Assembly (NCBI GenBank): GCA_930990975.1
Contig: CAKNRR010000004.1
Location: 1-64,000, forward strand
DNA from: an uncultured Clostridia bacterium
GTDB lineage: Bacteria; Bacillota; Clostridia; Christensenellales; UBA1242
DNA: 64,000 nucleotides
Reading direction: 5' to 3'
How positions within the stretch are numbered: position 1 is the first letter of the stretch; each line of letters starts with the position of its first letter. Under the pieces are notes generated by a model. The model was not told the DNA's origin. It saw nothing but the letters and a program-made list of their open reading frames with translations, and made no database searches. Shown one piece after another: positions 14,882-24,361 of this stretch. The translations under genes and the position numbers were made by a program.

Positions 14882-15597
14882 ATGATTAATGTCAACTTTA
14901 TAATTGCACAAGTGTTGGGCATAGTGGCGACATTAATACTGTGTATCTCTTACAATGTAAAGAGCAAAAAGGCATTCCTTTTAATAAGTTTGCTTGGAGA
15001 TGTAGTCTATGGCTTAGGATTCATTTTTGTTGGGTCGCTAAGTGCGGGACTTATCACATTAACCTCATGTATTCAAACGCTTTTTACTTTGTATTACGAA
15101 AAAAGCAAAAAAAGACTCCTATTTATATTGCTTTTGCATTCATCATAGTTTTCATTTTTGAAGGCATCTACACCATGTCAAGTTATTGGGATATCATTCC
15201 AATACTGACTTACATTTGGTTTACAATGGTGCTTCGCATGGATAATGTAAAATCAATAAAAATAATGTATATCTTTCCAAACATATTGCTCACAATTTAT
15301 GACATTATTATTATGGCATATGCCAGTGCTTTCCAAGACGGATTTGAGGCCATCTATTCAATCGCTATCATCGTGTTTGAATGGAGAACTAGAATTAAGA
15401 AGCTTAAAACAAATCCTATTAAAAATGCAACACATATAAAATTACAAAAAGGTTTTTCTCATTTTAATGGCAAAAAATTAAAACAAAGAATCTTGAGTAA
15501 TATAAAGTCTTTCAATAATGATGTCAAAGAGAGATTGGTTACAATAAGTGCAAAAGATTTGCAACCACCTTCAATGAAGAAATGTTGCCACGCTTAA
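14882..15597 (+). pseudogene. YgjV-family inner membrane protein, frameshifted
   Basis: Two overlapping frames encode one protein of the Imp-YgjV type. Frame one (14882-15148) gives QVLGIVATLILCISYNVKSK and two or three membrane helices. From 15107 the homology passes to the other frame (TPIYIAFAFIIVFIFEG), with three more helices and a basic cytoplasmic tail to 15597. The switch is in a run of seven A (15107-15113); an eighth A would join the frames as SKKKTP. It is either a real indel, slippage at the A tract, or a sequence error. No Shine-Dalgarno lies near the ATG; GAGGGG at 14858-14863 is 18 bases away. The physiological role of the family is not known to me. Confidence 0.6.
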
Positions 15598-15603
15598 CAC
15601 TGT

Positions 15604-15635
15604 AAAAAAGGATGCCATAAAAGCATCCTTTTTTA
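15604..15635 (+). terminator. Rho-independent terminator
   Basis: GGATGC / GCATCC stem with a seven-base loop, preceded by A6 and followed by T7. It ends the YgjV-like gene. Confidence 0.85.
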
Positions 15636-15802
15636 TTTGTTATAAAATTTAATGTTGGCGTTTTTTATTTTAATTATCAAATATTTTTATTTAGGTTGTT
15701 GATTGTTTCTCTTTTGAGCGTTGCTTATTTTTATTTTGACTTTTGATTATTCTTTCGCCTTCCACTTGTTTTTTAGCTCACCATTTCGACGAAAAGCCAA
15801 CA

Positions 15803-15847
15803 AAAAAAGATTGCTTAACTCCTATTATGGCAAGTAAGCAATCTTTT
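15803..15847 (-). terminator. Terminator of tilS
   Basis: AGATTGCTTA and TAAGCAATCT (with flanking A and T) form a long stem around a 16-base loop. On the minus strand it is followed by T7, just past the tilS stop. The spacer 15636-15802 shows nothing else. Confidence 0.75.
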
Positions 15848-15857
15848 ATAAATTAAG

Positions 15858-17186
15858 TTATTTTTTAATTTCAATCAAATATGCTGTTGGCACATCTTCA
15901 ACTTTCACTTTATCAGAAATTTCAACACCAGCGATTGCAAAAACTTCATTTTCGCTTGCAAGCACAGGCAAGCTGTCACGCAATCTCAAAGGTATTTTTT
16001 TATCAATGAGAAAAGATTTAAGTTTTTTTGTCCCTCCTCCAAACTTTGTAAACATATCTCCGTCTTGTCTAAATCTCCAAACAGCATCCTTTGGAACCTT
16101 TCTGTAATCAAGAAGAATTTGTCCTTCTTCTATATTGAAATCTTTTACCCTTTTTACAACAAGTTTGCTTCCATTTGGAAGGTCAAATTCGCCACATTTG
16201 AAAGGTGCTTCAAATTCCACTTTATCTTCATGGCGATTGTAGATTGTCAAATAATCATATTCTTTCACAGCGATGGCTTCAAAAGGCAAATACATTCTCT
16301 TGCCATTGTCAACAGAAAGAGCCAATTTCTTGATAGCATCAATATGTCTTTTTTCAATATCTTGATTGATACCTATAGATTTGACTGCTTTGAATATAAT
16401 TCTTGAAACAAGTGCATTATCATACAAGAAATAAGATGTTGGAATGCGTGCCACTTTATCCTCTGTGATGATTGCCTCTGCATAGATTTGTTTGTTGATA
16501 AATTCATCATCATCTTTGATTGCTTCGCCTAAATTTGCTATCGCTTGCACTGCATTAGGCCAACGCGCCAAAATGTCTTTCATAATCACATTACGCACAT
16601 AATTTCTGCTGTACGAGGTATCTTCATTGGTTTCATCTTCGCAATAATCCAAGTGATTTTCATCAAGATATTGATAAATATCCTCTTTTGTAGTGTTTAA
16701 GAATGGACGAACATAAATTTTATCACTTATCGCGCTCATCCCTTTTGCTCCTGCCACTCCAGAGCCTCTGAAAATGTGCATTAATATTGTTTCTGCCTGG
16801 TCAAGCATGTGATGAGCAAGTGCTATTTTATCTATCAATCCTTTTTTAATCAAAGACTTAAACACTCCATATCTTGCATCTCTTGCTGCGGTTTCTAAAC
16901 TGATTTTTTTCTCGCGTGCAATTTTTGGAGCGTCAACTCTGAATTTATAAAATCTTATTCCAAGTTCCTTTGCTTTTTCTTTCACAAAATCAGCATCAAT
17001 ATAGCTGTTTTCTCTTATTTGGTGATCAACATGAATAGCCACAACTTCAATATCAAATTTTTCTTGATTCTTCGCAAGATAATGAAGCAGTGCCATGCTG
17101 TCACTTCCACCACTGCATCCGACACCTATGATTTCACCGCTTTTGAATAATTTGTTTTTTTCAATAAATTCTTCACAATCCAACAT
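15858..17186 (-). CDS. tilS: tRNA(Ile)-lysidine synthetase
   Basis: A 442-residue N-type PP-loop ATPase that converts C34 of tRNA-Ile(CAU) to lysidine so that it reads AUA. The ATP loop is CSGGSDSMALLHYL at about residues 24-37. Further marks are HVDHQIRE, ETAARDARY, ALAHHMLDQAETILM and the C-terminal substrate domain (KKLKSFLIDKKIPLRLRDSLPVL, in two parts). Length is normal. AAGGGG precedes the ATG. It lies downstream of spoIIE in the same orientation, as in Bacillus subtilis, but 212 bases and a terminator separate them. AUA is a frequent codon in this genome, so the enzyme should be essential. Confidence 0.95.
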   Translation of the reverse strand: MLDCEEFIEKNKLFKSGEIIGVGCSGGSDSMALLHYLAKNQEKFDIEVVAIHVDHQIRENSYIDADFVKEKAKELGIRFYKFRVDAPKIAREKKISLETAARDARYGVFKSLIKKGLIDKIALAHHMLDQAETILMHIFRGSGVAGAKGMSAISDKIYVRPFLNTTKEDIYQYLDENHLDYCEDETNEDTSYSRNYVRNVIMKDILARWPNAVQAIANLGEAIKDDDEFINKQIYAEAIITEDKVARIPTSYFLYDNALVSRIIFKAVKSIGINQDIEKRHIDAIKKLALSVDNGKRMYLPFEAIAVKEYDYLTIYNRHEDKVEFEAPFKCGEFDLPNGSKLVVKRVKDFNIEEGQILLDYRKVPKDAVWRFRQDGDMFTKFGGGTKKLKSFLIDKKIPLRLRDSLPVLASENEVFAIAGVEISDKVKVEDVPTAYLIEIKK

Positions 17187-17357
17187 AAAAACCCCTTAAA
17201 ATTTTATTTATTTATTTTTTAATATTATACATTAAATCTATATCAAGTGCAATATCTTAATTAAATATTTTGAAATAATTATAAAAAAATATTTGTTTTT
17301 TAATATTTTTTTGCATTTTTTGTCATTTTTTTATTAATTATCATTTTTTATCTTAAA

Positions 17358-17392
17358 TAAAAAAGAGGTTGAATTTTTCAATCTCTTTTTTT
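17358..17392 (-). terminator. Terminator of spoIIE
   Basis: AGAGGTTGAA / TTCAATCTCT stem (one G-U pair) with a short T loop. On the minus strand it is followed by a T6 run. It sits only a few bases after the spoIIE stop. Confidence 0.75.
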
Positions 17393-17398
17393 GTGATG

Positions 17399-19675
17399 TT
17401 AAAATATTTTTACGACAATACAAGTCATGTCATCGACAGCATATCCATTGTTGTTTGCGAATGCCTTTTCTAAAACCGCATCCGCAAATTCTTGAGGGTT
17501 TGCTGTTTTTATTGTAAGCAAAAAGTCTTTCATTTCGCTGTCACTCCCAAAGGTGTCATTGATGCCATCTGAGCAGATGACAACCATATCTTTTTCGTTT
17601 AAAACAATTTTCTTTGTCAAAGCTTTGGCATCTTGCAAAACACCTATTGGCAGAGCCCCACTTTCGACAATCTTGCATTCATCTATTCCTCTTATATACG
17701 AAGACGCGCTTCCCATCTTGACAAAATCAGCTATTCCATTTTTCAAATCTATCACGCAAACATCTATTGTTGAAAACATATCATCTTTTTCGAGATTTAA
17801 CAGTTTGTTGACAGAAGACAGGATAATATCATTGTCAAAACCAGCCTTATAAAAGTTTTCCACCAAGCCAACTGCCGTTTGCGATTTTTCTCCAGCCTTT
17901 TCCCCGCTGCCCATTCCATCACAAATTGCAAACATAAATTTATCTCCATCCAGCCTTTCAATACTGTGACTATCACCTGAAATTGTGCCATTGCTTCTTG
18001 GTTTGCAAGAAAGTCCAAACACGCAGTCAAACATAGGTGCACTTTTTAAATTCACATTGACAAGTCCAGCTTTTTCTGTTGGATAAACATCGTTTATCAC
18101 CATCTTCCCACCGCAAATTTTTGTCACGACTTGCTGAAGCTTGAGTTTGTTTACATCCTCTTCTCTGACTATAACCGAAGCCAAAGTCGTTCTATTCCCC
18201 TTTTCATAAACCACAGCATCCGTGCAGATTATATTGTTGACAGCAAGTTCATCTATAAGTTTGCTTTCTCTTGTGCTGTCAAAAGAAACCATTGTGTCCA
18301 CTTCGCTTGCAAGTGTTTTCATAAGTCCTGCCATACCGCTGAGTTGGTCCGCAATCAAAAGCTTGCTTGTATCCACATTGCCCACTAACCTTGAATATGA
18401 TTTATATTGATTTGTCAAAGTGTTGATTTCATTTATCAAATAATTGGCCTTTCCGCATCTTGAAGAAAGATAGCTTGGAAGGTCAAGCAATGTTATCTTC
18501 CCTCGTTCATATGCTATTGTAATAAGTTCTTTGAAAATCTTTTTTGTGTCTTCCCCAAAAGTCCTGTGGCAATGTTTATTTTCACTGCAACCTTTGCAAA
18601 TTGTATCCTTTATCTCTTCATAGAGCATATCTTTGGCTTCTTCTTCGCTCATCTCTTTTTTTATAAGCTTTCGAAAGACCTCATCCATATCACAAAAGAC
18701 CTCTGCCAAATTCCCTAGCCTTCTTTGCAAAACTTCTCGATTTCGATTTACAACATTTTTGATTGCCAACCTTTCATTGTTTGTTGAAAGCAAGATAGAG
18801 ATGTTTTTAAACATTTTTTTAGGGATACATATAAAGATGAGGGCGCTCAAAATTATAGGTATAAAATCTATCACTCCAAATGTGTAGTACAAATTGAAAT
18901 AATATCCAATCAAAAACTCACTTGCAACCAAAGCCAGCGCAGGAAAGATTTTGTTTTGCATTCTAAAAATAGAAACAGCCAAAGCATAGATTACAAAAGG
19001 TGCTATGTATATAGGATTGTTTGATGGAAGCATGCTTCCTATTCCCATAACCGAAGCAAAAACAAGAGTATAAGAAACATTTGATGTGAAAGAAATTGTC
19101 AAAATTAAAAATGAAACAAAAAGTTTTAAAATAGAAAAGCCATAAATATCACAGCTCACAAGCCCCGAACTTATAGCCATCAAAACGATGCTTCCGCAAA
19201 CTATTTCACTCACAGTCAATTTGTATGCAAATCCGCGAATGATGATTGGCTCAAAAATAGTGACGCAAACAAATAAAAACATAAGTCCAAAAATCAAATT
19301 GCTTATGATATAAATTATATTGACATCACCAAGCACCGCAAAGATTATGTAAGCGATTTGAGATAAAAATGTATAAATAAAAAGTTCATATTTTTTCAAT
19401 GGTTTCTTGATGACAACATGTATATAATAAGGGATAACCAAAGCAAGAATTGTGACAATACATATTATAATATCTTCAAAGCTGTGATTATTGATTACAA
19501 AACCTACAAAATAAGCTGGAGATATAATCCACACCTTTTGATTTGCCCAAGCAAGAGCAAACAGCATTGGAAAAGCAAAAGGCATAATTTCTGTAAGCAA
19601 ACTTGCCCTTGATAAAACAAAAAAAAGCAAAGTAAATGAAAGAAACAAAATGATTGCATTTAACTTATTTTTCAT
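17399..19675 (-). CDS. spoIIE: Stage II sporulation protein E (PP2C phosphatase)
   Basis: A 758-residue protein. About ten membrane segments fill residues 1-295, a regulatory region follows with a Cys cluster (CKGCSENKHC), and a PP2C-type domain covers about 545-758. The metal-binding acids are visible in AICDGMGSGEKAG, VICSDGINDTFG and DDMTCIVV. SpoIIE sits at the polar septum and dephosphorylates SpoIIAA, which leads to forespore-specific activation of sigma-F. Length is close to the usual 800-830. GGAG precedes the ATG. It stands alone upstream of tilS. Confidence 0.95.
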   Translation of the reverse strand: MKNKLNAIILFLSFTLLFFVLSRASLLTEIMPFAFPMLFALAWANQKVWIISPAYFVGFVINNHSFEDIIICIVTILALVIPYYIHVVIKKPLKKYELFIYTFLSQIAYIIFAVLGDVNIIYIISNLIFGLMFLFVCVTIFEPIIIRGFAYKLTVSEIVCGSIVLMAISSGLVSCDIYGFSILKLFVSFLILTISFTSNVSYTLVFASVMGIGSMLPSNNPIYIAPFVIYALAVSIFRMQNKIFPALALVASEFLIGYYFNLYYTFGVIDFIPIILSALIFICIPKKMFKNISILLSTNNERLAIKNVVNRNREVLQRRLGNLAEVFCDMDEVFRKLIKKEMSEEEAKDMLYEEIKDTICKGCSENKHCHRTFGEDTKKIFKELITIAYERGKITLLDLPSYLSSRCGKANYLINEINTLTNQYKSYSRLVGNVDTSKLLIADQLSGMAGLMKTLASEVDTMVSFDSTRESKLIDELAVNNIICTDAVVYEKGNRTTLASVIVREEDVNKLKLQQVVTKICGGKMVINDVYPTEKAGLVNVNLKSAPMFDCVFGLSCKPRSNGTISGDSHSIERLDGDKFMFAICDGMGSGEKAGEKSQTAVGLVENFYKAGFDNDIILSSVNKLLNLEKDDMFSTIDVCVIDLKNGIADFVKMGSASSYIRGIDECKIVESGALPIGVLQDAKALTKKIVLNEKDMVVICSDGINDTFGSDSEMKDFLLTIKTANPQEFADAVLEKAFANNNGYAVDDMTCIVVKIF

Positions 19676-19821
19676 AACATCTCCACTCTTTTTATTATAA
19701 AATACATATTTTAAATATGCTAAATTTAACTTGTCTTATCTTGTCAATCTTTGATATATTTTGTTACAAACTTCTTTATAAAAAAAATATATTTATGATA
19801 TAATTTATTAAGGAGAAAACT

Positions 19822-20580
19822 ATGGATGATAAACAAATTATACGTTTAACAAAAAAACTTGTTAAAATCGTAAAAGCATCAAGCAAAATTTATATGGGCA
19901 AAAATTTCCAAGAGCAATATGATAAACACAAATTTGACAATGATGATGTAACAAATCTTGATATTGAAACCCAAGCTTTTATAAAAGAAAAAGTTTTTCA
20001 AATCTTTCATGACTGTAATTTTATTGGAGAAGAAGAACAGCAAAAAAGCAACAGTTCTATCAGTATAATTGTGGACCCAATAGATGGGACTTTCAATTTT
20101 AAACATAATATAAAAAATTTTGGAACACAGGTTTGTGTACTTGAAAAAAATTCACCTATAATTTCAGTACTTTATCTTCCAAACGAAAACAAAGTTTATT
20201 ATGCAAATAAATTCGGAGCTTTTGAAAATGGTAAAAGAATATTTGTATCAAATTGCAATGATATAAATTCTTCAGTCGTAGAACTTGGAGACTTCAATCC
20301 TAACTTTATCAAAACACAACAACAATACATGAATATTTTGTCAAAAAATTTTAAAAGAGTTCGTATAAATGGAAGCTCTTGCGTAGATAGTTGCCTGCTT
20401 GCAAGAGGCAGCGTCGATTTATATATAATTTACACTAAAAACCCTTGGGATCTCCTCCCAGGGAAGTACTTGATTGAGCAGGCTGGCGGAGTCGCAAAAG
20501 CAAACAAACAAAATAATACCATAATTATGGGAAATAAAAAAATAGTAGATAAAGCAATTGAATTGCTAAATTTTGAATAA
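19822..20580 (+). CDS. Inositol-monophosphatase-family phosphatase
   Basis: A 252-residue member of the Mg-dependent FIG/IMPase superfamily. Motif A is GEEEQ with VDPIDGTFNF (two metal-binding Asp), and motif B is NPWDLLPGKYLIEQAGG, which binds the third metal. Family enzymes remove phosphate from inositol phosphates, fructose-1,6-bisphosphate, NADP or 3'-phosphoadenosine phosphates; the substrate cannot be told here. The N-terminal helix LTKKLVKIVKASSKIYMG is typical. AAGGAG lies before the ATG. It is a single gene, convergent with the next. Confidence 0.85.
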   Translation: MDDKQIIRLTKKLVKIVKASSKIYMGKNFQEQYDKHKFDNDDVTNLDIETQAFIKEKVFQIFHDCNFIGEEEQQKSNSSISIIVDPIDGTFNFKHNIKNFGTQVCVLEKNSPIISVLYLPNENKVYYANKFGAFENGKRIFVSNCNDINSSVVELGDFNPNFIKTQQQYMNILSKNFKRVRINGSSCVDSCLLARGSVDLYIIYTKNPWDLLPGKYLIEQAGGVAKANKQNNTIIMGNKKIVDKAIELLNFE

Positions 20581-20679
20581 AAAAATAGCTTAAATTTCAA
20601 TAATTATTAAAATAAACTGCACAAAAATTTTTGACCAAATAAATTTTTATTAATATTTTAAAATACATTATAAATTACA

Positions 20680-20705
20680 AAAAAAAGAGGGTTAGCCCTC
20701 TTTTT
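20680..20705 (-). terminator. Terminator overlapping the stop codon of the 475-aa gene
   Basis: GAGGG (20687-20691) and CCCTC (20696-20700) pair around a four-base loop that contains the TAA stop of the minus-strand gene. T8 follows on the minus strand. Confidence 0.7.
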
Positions 20706-22119
20706 CTTGTCTTAATTCTTCTTTGCTTTTGAAAAGCTTTACTCTTTCTGTAAACAATTCCTTTTCTCCACTATCGCTATATTCGAAATACTTGACTCTT
20801 CCCTTGCAATGTTCTTTTATTAGCTTCTCGCAATTTTCAATGCAATAGTCAAGTCCTTCAACCCTTACATTATATTTTTTTATAAAGTACAGCACATCAT
20901 CAGTCACTTCTAAGAAAAGGTCATTTTTCAAGGTTGGATATTCCAACTCAAGGAAGTGTGAAACAATAAATATGCTCATTAAATTTGTTGTTGGTCTGTA
21001 GCAAACTTGAGTTGTAAATCTGACTTCATTATATTTTATAACAGTATCCTCTAAAAGAGAGCTTCCTTTGGCATATTCAAAATAATCTTTCTTATTTTTC
21101 TTCTTTTTAGTAGTCTGCTCCTCTTCTTCATCTGTTTTTCGCATGGCATTTCTTAAATTTTCTTTAAATTCTTGAAGCTGCAAATCATTGAGTTTGCCCA
21201 TGCTTTTCACGCTTTCATATATAACTTCAACACCATATTCTTGTTTATAGTGCAACCCTTCTTCTTCCATGTTGAAACACAACATGTTTCCATAGTCCAT
21301 AACAAGACTTGAACGCTCTTCCTCGTTCTTTTGAGAAAAGTCGTATGAAAAATATTTTACAAACTCCTTGCTCTCTTTTGCTTTCAGTTTTGGCATAATC
21401 AACAAGTAACTAATTATCATAGCAAGCATAACTGCTAAAAAGATTCCAAGTATAACATAGAACGCGGTGTTATAAATATCTCCAACCAAATATACAAGCA
21501 AGACTATCGACAAAATACTTTCAGTAAGTCCAGCCCAACCAAAACCTTTCAAATAAGGTGCATATATTTTAGAAGGATTCCTTGGAAGCTGATTGATAAG
21601 TTTAAATACATCCCCTCTTATATATTCCCTAGCTCTAGGAATCATTGCAAAGAATGCTACTGCGCAAACCAAAAATAACCCAGCAAGAACACTTGTTGCA
21701 ATTAAGTTTGCAAGACTATCTTGCAAAATCAAATCTATACTTTCTTTTTGGTCAAGGTTATATACCGCACTTTCAATACCAACCAAAGACTCCCCTGACA
21801 CACTTGTGCTTAAAACATATAATGTGGCCTGTTGTCCTTGCAATAAAGCAATTTCTTCATCTTCTATATGTTTTCCCACCACACTTTGTATATAATAATA
21901 TTTTCCGTCAAGCTTTATTTTATAACTATTGCTTTCGTCTTTTGCAACCTCTTCAACCTGACCTTGGACAGCTTCAATGTTTTCTATCTTTGTTTGGCTT
22001 CGATCTACACCAGCAACAATCACAACCATCAACATAAGGATAAATACAACCAACATCAATACCCCTGCGTATTTTAGCCCTTTTTTACTTTGATTGTTTA
22101 CAACATGAACATTCCTCAT
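20692..22119 (-). CDS. Membrane protein of unknown function
   Basis: A 475-residue protein with one N-terminal membrane segment (about 18-39) and an extracytoplasmic region of about 95 residues. Three further segments follow (about 136-158, 197-214, 219-242), then a cytoplasmic C-terminal half. The outer part has a beta-like IKLDGKYYYIQSVVGKHI; the cytoplasmic part has a Lys/Glu linker (EEEEQTTKKKKNKK). No enzyme motif is seen. Its ATG overlaps the stop of the guanylate-kinase-like gene by four bases (ATGA), so the two are co-translated. Function unknown; the fixed pairing with a nucleotide kinase is the only clue. Confidence 0.65.
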   Translation of the reverse strand: MRNVHVVNNQSKKGLKYAGVLMLVVFILMLMVVIVAGVDRSQTKIENIEAVQGQVEEVAKDESNSYKIKLDGKYYYIQSVVGKHIEDEEIALLQGQQATLYVLSTSVSGESLVGIESAVYNLDQKESIDLILQDSLANLIATSVLAGLFLVCAVAFFAMIPRAREYIRGDVFKLINQLPRNPSKIYAPYLKGFGWAGLTESILSIVLLVYLVGDIYNTAFYVILGIFLAVMLAMIISYLLIMPKLKAKESKEFVKYFSYDFSQKNEEERSSLVMDYGNMLCFNMEEEGLHYKQEYGVEVIYESVKSMGKLNDLQLQEFKENLRNAMRKTDEEEEQTTKKKKNKKDYFEYAKGSSLLEDTVIKYNEVRFTTQVCYRPTTNLMSIFIVSHFLELEYPTLKNDLFLEVTDDVLYFIKKYNVRVEGLDYCIENCEKLIKEHCKGRVKYFEYSDSGEKELFTERVKLFKSKEELRQEKEG

Positions 22120-22682
22120 TTTTCTTCCTTCGCTTTATCTATAAAATTTTCTATAATTTCTAATGTTTTGTTAAGGTCTATATTATCTATCACTAAATCA
22201 TAATATTTTTTGTATTCTCGCTCAAGCTCCCCTCGTGAAAGACGCACTTCAATTCTTTCATCACTTTCACCGCGTTCCTTTAAGCGTCTTCTTAGTTCTT
22301 CATCTGGCGCATCGAGGAAGATAGACAAAACTTTAACCTTTCCATTTAGATATTTTTTTATATTTAAACTTCCTTTTACATCTATATCTCGAATATAGTC
22401 GTTTTCTTTATCCTCTATAACTATATCAAACGCCTTCTTTAATGTTCCATAATATTCGCCATGCACCTTTTCGTGCTCAATAAATTGCCCTTCTTTGATA
22501 TAATTTTCAAATTCTGCCACAGTCAAATAGTTATAAGTCTGAAATTCAGAATCGCTTTCTCTTGGAGCTCTTGTTGTACAAGATGATTTCAATAAAACTT
22601 TTAAATTGTTTCTTCTTTTTATCAACTGCTGAATAACAGTATTTTTCCCACTGGCTGAAATGCCTGAAATGATAATAAACAT
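22116..22682 (-). CDS. gmk: Guanylate kinase-like protein
   Basis: A 188-residue P-loop kinase of GMP-kinase size. The P-loop is SGISASGKNT at residues 6-15; the GMP-binding part has SCTTRAPRESD (about 34-44), a Tyr-Leu-Thr strand and HGEYYGT. The lid and C-terminal part have RRRLKERGESDE and RLSRGELERE. Canonical enzymes have SG-x-GKGT or GKST, so Asn at the GKNT position is a small departure. It overlaps the downstream membrane-protein gene and is not near rpoZ or dapF, the usual gmk context, so it may be a second, specialised copy. Conversion of GMP or dGMP to the diphosphate is inferred from the family. Confidence 0.75.
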   Translation of the reverse strand: MFIIISGISASGKNTVIQQLIKRRNNLKVLLKSSCTTRAPRESDSEFQTYNYLTVAEFENYIKEGQFIEHEKVHGEYYGTLKKAFDIVIEDKENDYIRDIDVKGSLNIKKYLNGKVKVLSIFLDAPDEELRRRLKERGESDERIEVRLSRGELEREYKKYYDLVIDNIDLNKTLEIIENFIDKAKEEK

Positions 22683-22811
22683 AAACGCCCCTGCCTTCTA
22701 TTAAATTAAAAAAAATGATTGAACAGCAAAATTACATGGTTTTAAAAATTCCATAAATTTTGTATTTTTCTCTTCTATAAAAGGATAACAAAATCTTGAT
22801 TAAAAGTAAAT

Positions 22812-22842
22812 AAAAAGAGCAAAATTATTTAATTTCGCTCTC
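22812..22842 (-). terminator. Terminator of the YhhN-family gene
   Basis: AGAGC-A-AAATT / AATTT-C-GCTCT with an ATTT loop. T5 follows on the minus strand. It begins six bases past the stop codon. Confidence 0.75.
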
Positions 22843-22847
22843 GTTCT

Positions 22848-23540
22848 CTAAATTTTTTGTTTGTTTTCTTTCATCAGCATTTTTTCTGCATAGATAAAAA
22901 TAGCAAAGGCAAGCAAGAACTCTGCTGGATAATAAAGTGCAAGACAAATTATCCCTACAACTGGCAAACCTCCAAAGACATTGAGAAGAAGCATTAAGTC
23001 ACTTAGGAAAAACATTATGCTTCCAATCATTATAATTATATTTAACAAGCTTCTATTCTTTGCAACATTTGCTATTGCCTTTCCAACCATAAGGGATATA
23101 ATAAGCGCATAAATCACGCATACGATTTCCATTCCCACTCCGCCATATTCAAAGAAAGGCGCTAAGACCATAAATAGAAGTGATGGAACAAATATAACTC
23201 CCCCATAAATCAAGTCTTTATAACTAAATTTTTCAAGCATACCATAAGAAATAAAAAACATAACATGCCCTATTGCAAAGATAACAGCTCCAGTGATGAA
23301 ATGCACTTCAAGTATAACATCACCAAGCATAGCAAAAACAAGCCCCACAAACTGCATGATTGGATATTTTAAATTTACTTTTTGTTTTATCGCATAAACA
23401 AGGTTAATAAATCCAATCAAGACAAAAATTGTGCTTGTTATACTTTTGATGGTTATCCCACCAATGACAATATAAACCACATCCATGGCAAACAATGCCA
23501 GCATCAGTATTAAGTTTGAAATTCCAATAACTTTTTTCAT
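22848..23540 (-). CDS. YhhN/TMEM86-family lysoplasmalogenase-like membrane protein
   Basis: A 230-residue protein with eight hydrophobic helices. The family marks are present: GLVFAMLGDVILE (Gly-Asp in helix 3), FAIGHVMFFISYG and the second acidic site MFFLSDLMLLL. YhhN/TMEM86 proteins hydrolyse the vinyl-ether bond of lysoplasmalogens, giving a fatty aldehyde and a glycerophospho-compound. Plasmalogens are common in anaerobic Clostridia. AGGAG precedes the ATG. The aldehyde and alcohol dehydrogenase genes 1-4 kb away may use such aldehydes (inference). Confidence 0.75.
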   Translation of the reverse strand: MKKVIGISNLILMLALFAMDVVYIVIGGITIKSITSTIFVLIGFINLVYAIKQKVNLKYPIMQFVGLVFAMLGDVILEVHFITGAVIFAIGHVMFFISYGMLEKFSYKDLIYGGVIFVPSLLFMVLAPFFEYGGVGMEIVCVIYALIISLMVGKAIANVAKNRSLLNIIIMIGSIMFFLSDLMLLLNVFGGLPVVGIICLALYYPAEFLLAFAIFIYAEKMLMKENKQKI

Positions 23541-23629
23541 AATTTCTCCTAAACTTTAGATTAAGCAAAAGTGGCTAAACTTCCATAACTAGCTTTTTTG
23601 CAAAATCTGTTAAACTTTTCTTTTTATAA

Positions 23630-23658
23630 TTGACAATATTTTTCTTCTTGCCTATAAT
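23630..23658 (+). promoter_or_regulatory. Promoter
   Basis: TTGACA (23630-23635), a 17-bp spacer and TATAAT (23653-23658): a consensus vegetative promoter. GAGGTG lies at 23665-23670 before the ATG at 23676, so the leader is about 11 bases. Confidence 0.8.
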
Positions 23659-23675
23659 AATTTCGAGGTGCAAAT

Positions 23676-23945
23676 ATGATTCATTCAACTGCTGGAGGGA
23701 AACTTAAAGACTATAATTATTATGACTATGCCAAAGTTGTTATGCTTGAAGGAGAAAAAGCGGACAGCATTCTTTGGTTTATTTCACCATTCCCTGAATT
23801 AAAGGTTGATGATGTCGTTTTAGTTTCAAGCAGATTTTCAATCAATGGCGAAAAGGCAAAGGTCTTGAAAGTTGATAAAAATGTGTCTGAGCAAAACTTC
23901 CCTATCCCTGCAAAAAGAATGCAAAGAATATTAAAAATATTATAA
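23676..23945 (+). CDS. Small conserved-looking hypothetical protein
   Basis: An 89-residue protein with a beta-barrel-like pattern (VDDVVLVSSRF, then KAKVLKVDKNVSEQNFPIP). Short beta-domains of this kind occur at the N-terminus of PriA-type and other nucleic-acid-associated proteins, but this is only an impression. It has a consensus promoter and a ribosome binding site close to the ATG, so it should be well expressed. No partner gene is adjacent. Function unknown. Confidence 0.6.
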   Translation: MIHSTAGGKLKDYNYYDYAKVVMLEGEKADSILWFISPFPELKVDDVVLVSSRFSINGEKAKVLKVDKNVSEQNFPIPAKRMQRILKIL

Positions 23946-24187
23946 ACAAGTTTCGCTACTATGGTTTTGCTTCGCTTGATTCAACTTCAAAAAACATAAA
24001 CAATATGATGTCAAACCTTTATTGGCAAAGATTTCAAAAGTTCTTATCAACTTTAAGTACTATTCACTTCGTCATATAGAATAGCGCACAAACATCAGTT
24101 TCACTTATATGTGATTCCCTCCTCTTTTTGGCGTCTTCCAATGGCGAGCGAAAACAATTTAATTATTATATTATTCCCCAAAAATTG

Positions 24188-24322
24188 TTTTAAATTTAAT
24201 TAAATTAATTTTATTTTTTAAATATTTATTTTTTAATTAATTTTAATTTTAAATTATTTTTTTTGTATTTTAAATAATTTATTTTATTTTTTTATTTAAT
24301 TTATTTATTTAATAAATTATTT
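24188..24322. repeat. AT-only block between 23945 and 24360
   Basis: Runs of 77 and 57 bases without G or C are separated by a single G. The block is T-rich on the plus strand. The rest of the gap (23946-24187) shows no gene, only moderate composition and a few short homopolymers. Confidence 0.75.
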
Positions 24323-24334
24323 CATTATTTTTAT

Positions 24335-24361
24335 GCAAAAGTTGAATTCTTTTGCTTTTTT
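24335..24361. terminator. Terminator between convergent units
   Basis: GCAAAAG / CTTTTGC 7-bp stem with TTGAATT loop, followed by T6 on the plus strand. On the minus strand it lies directly after the aldehyde dehydrogenase stop, with a weaker T tract. Confidence 0.65.
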
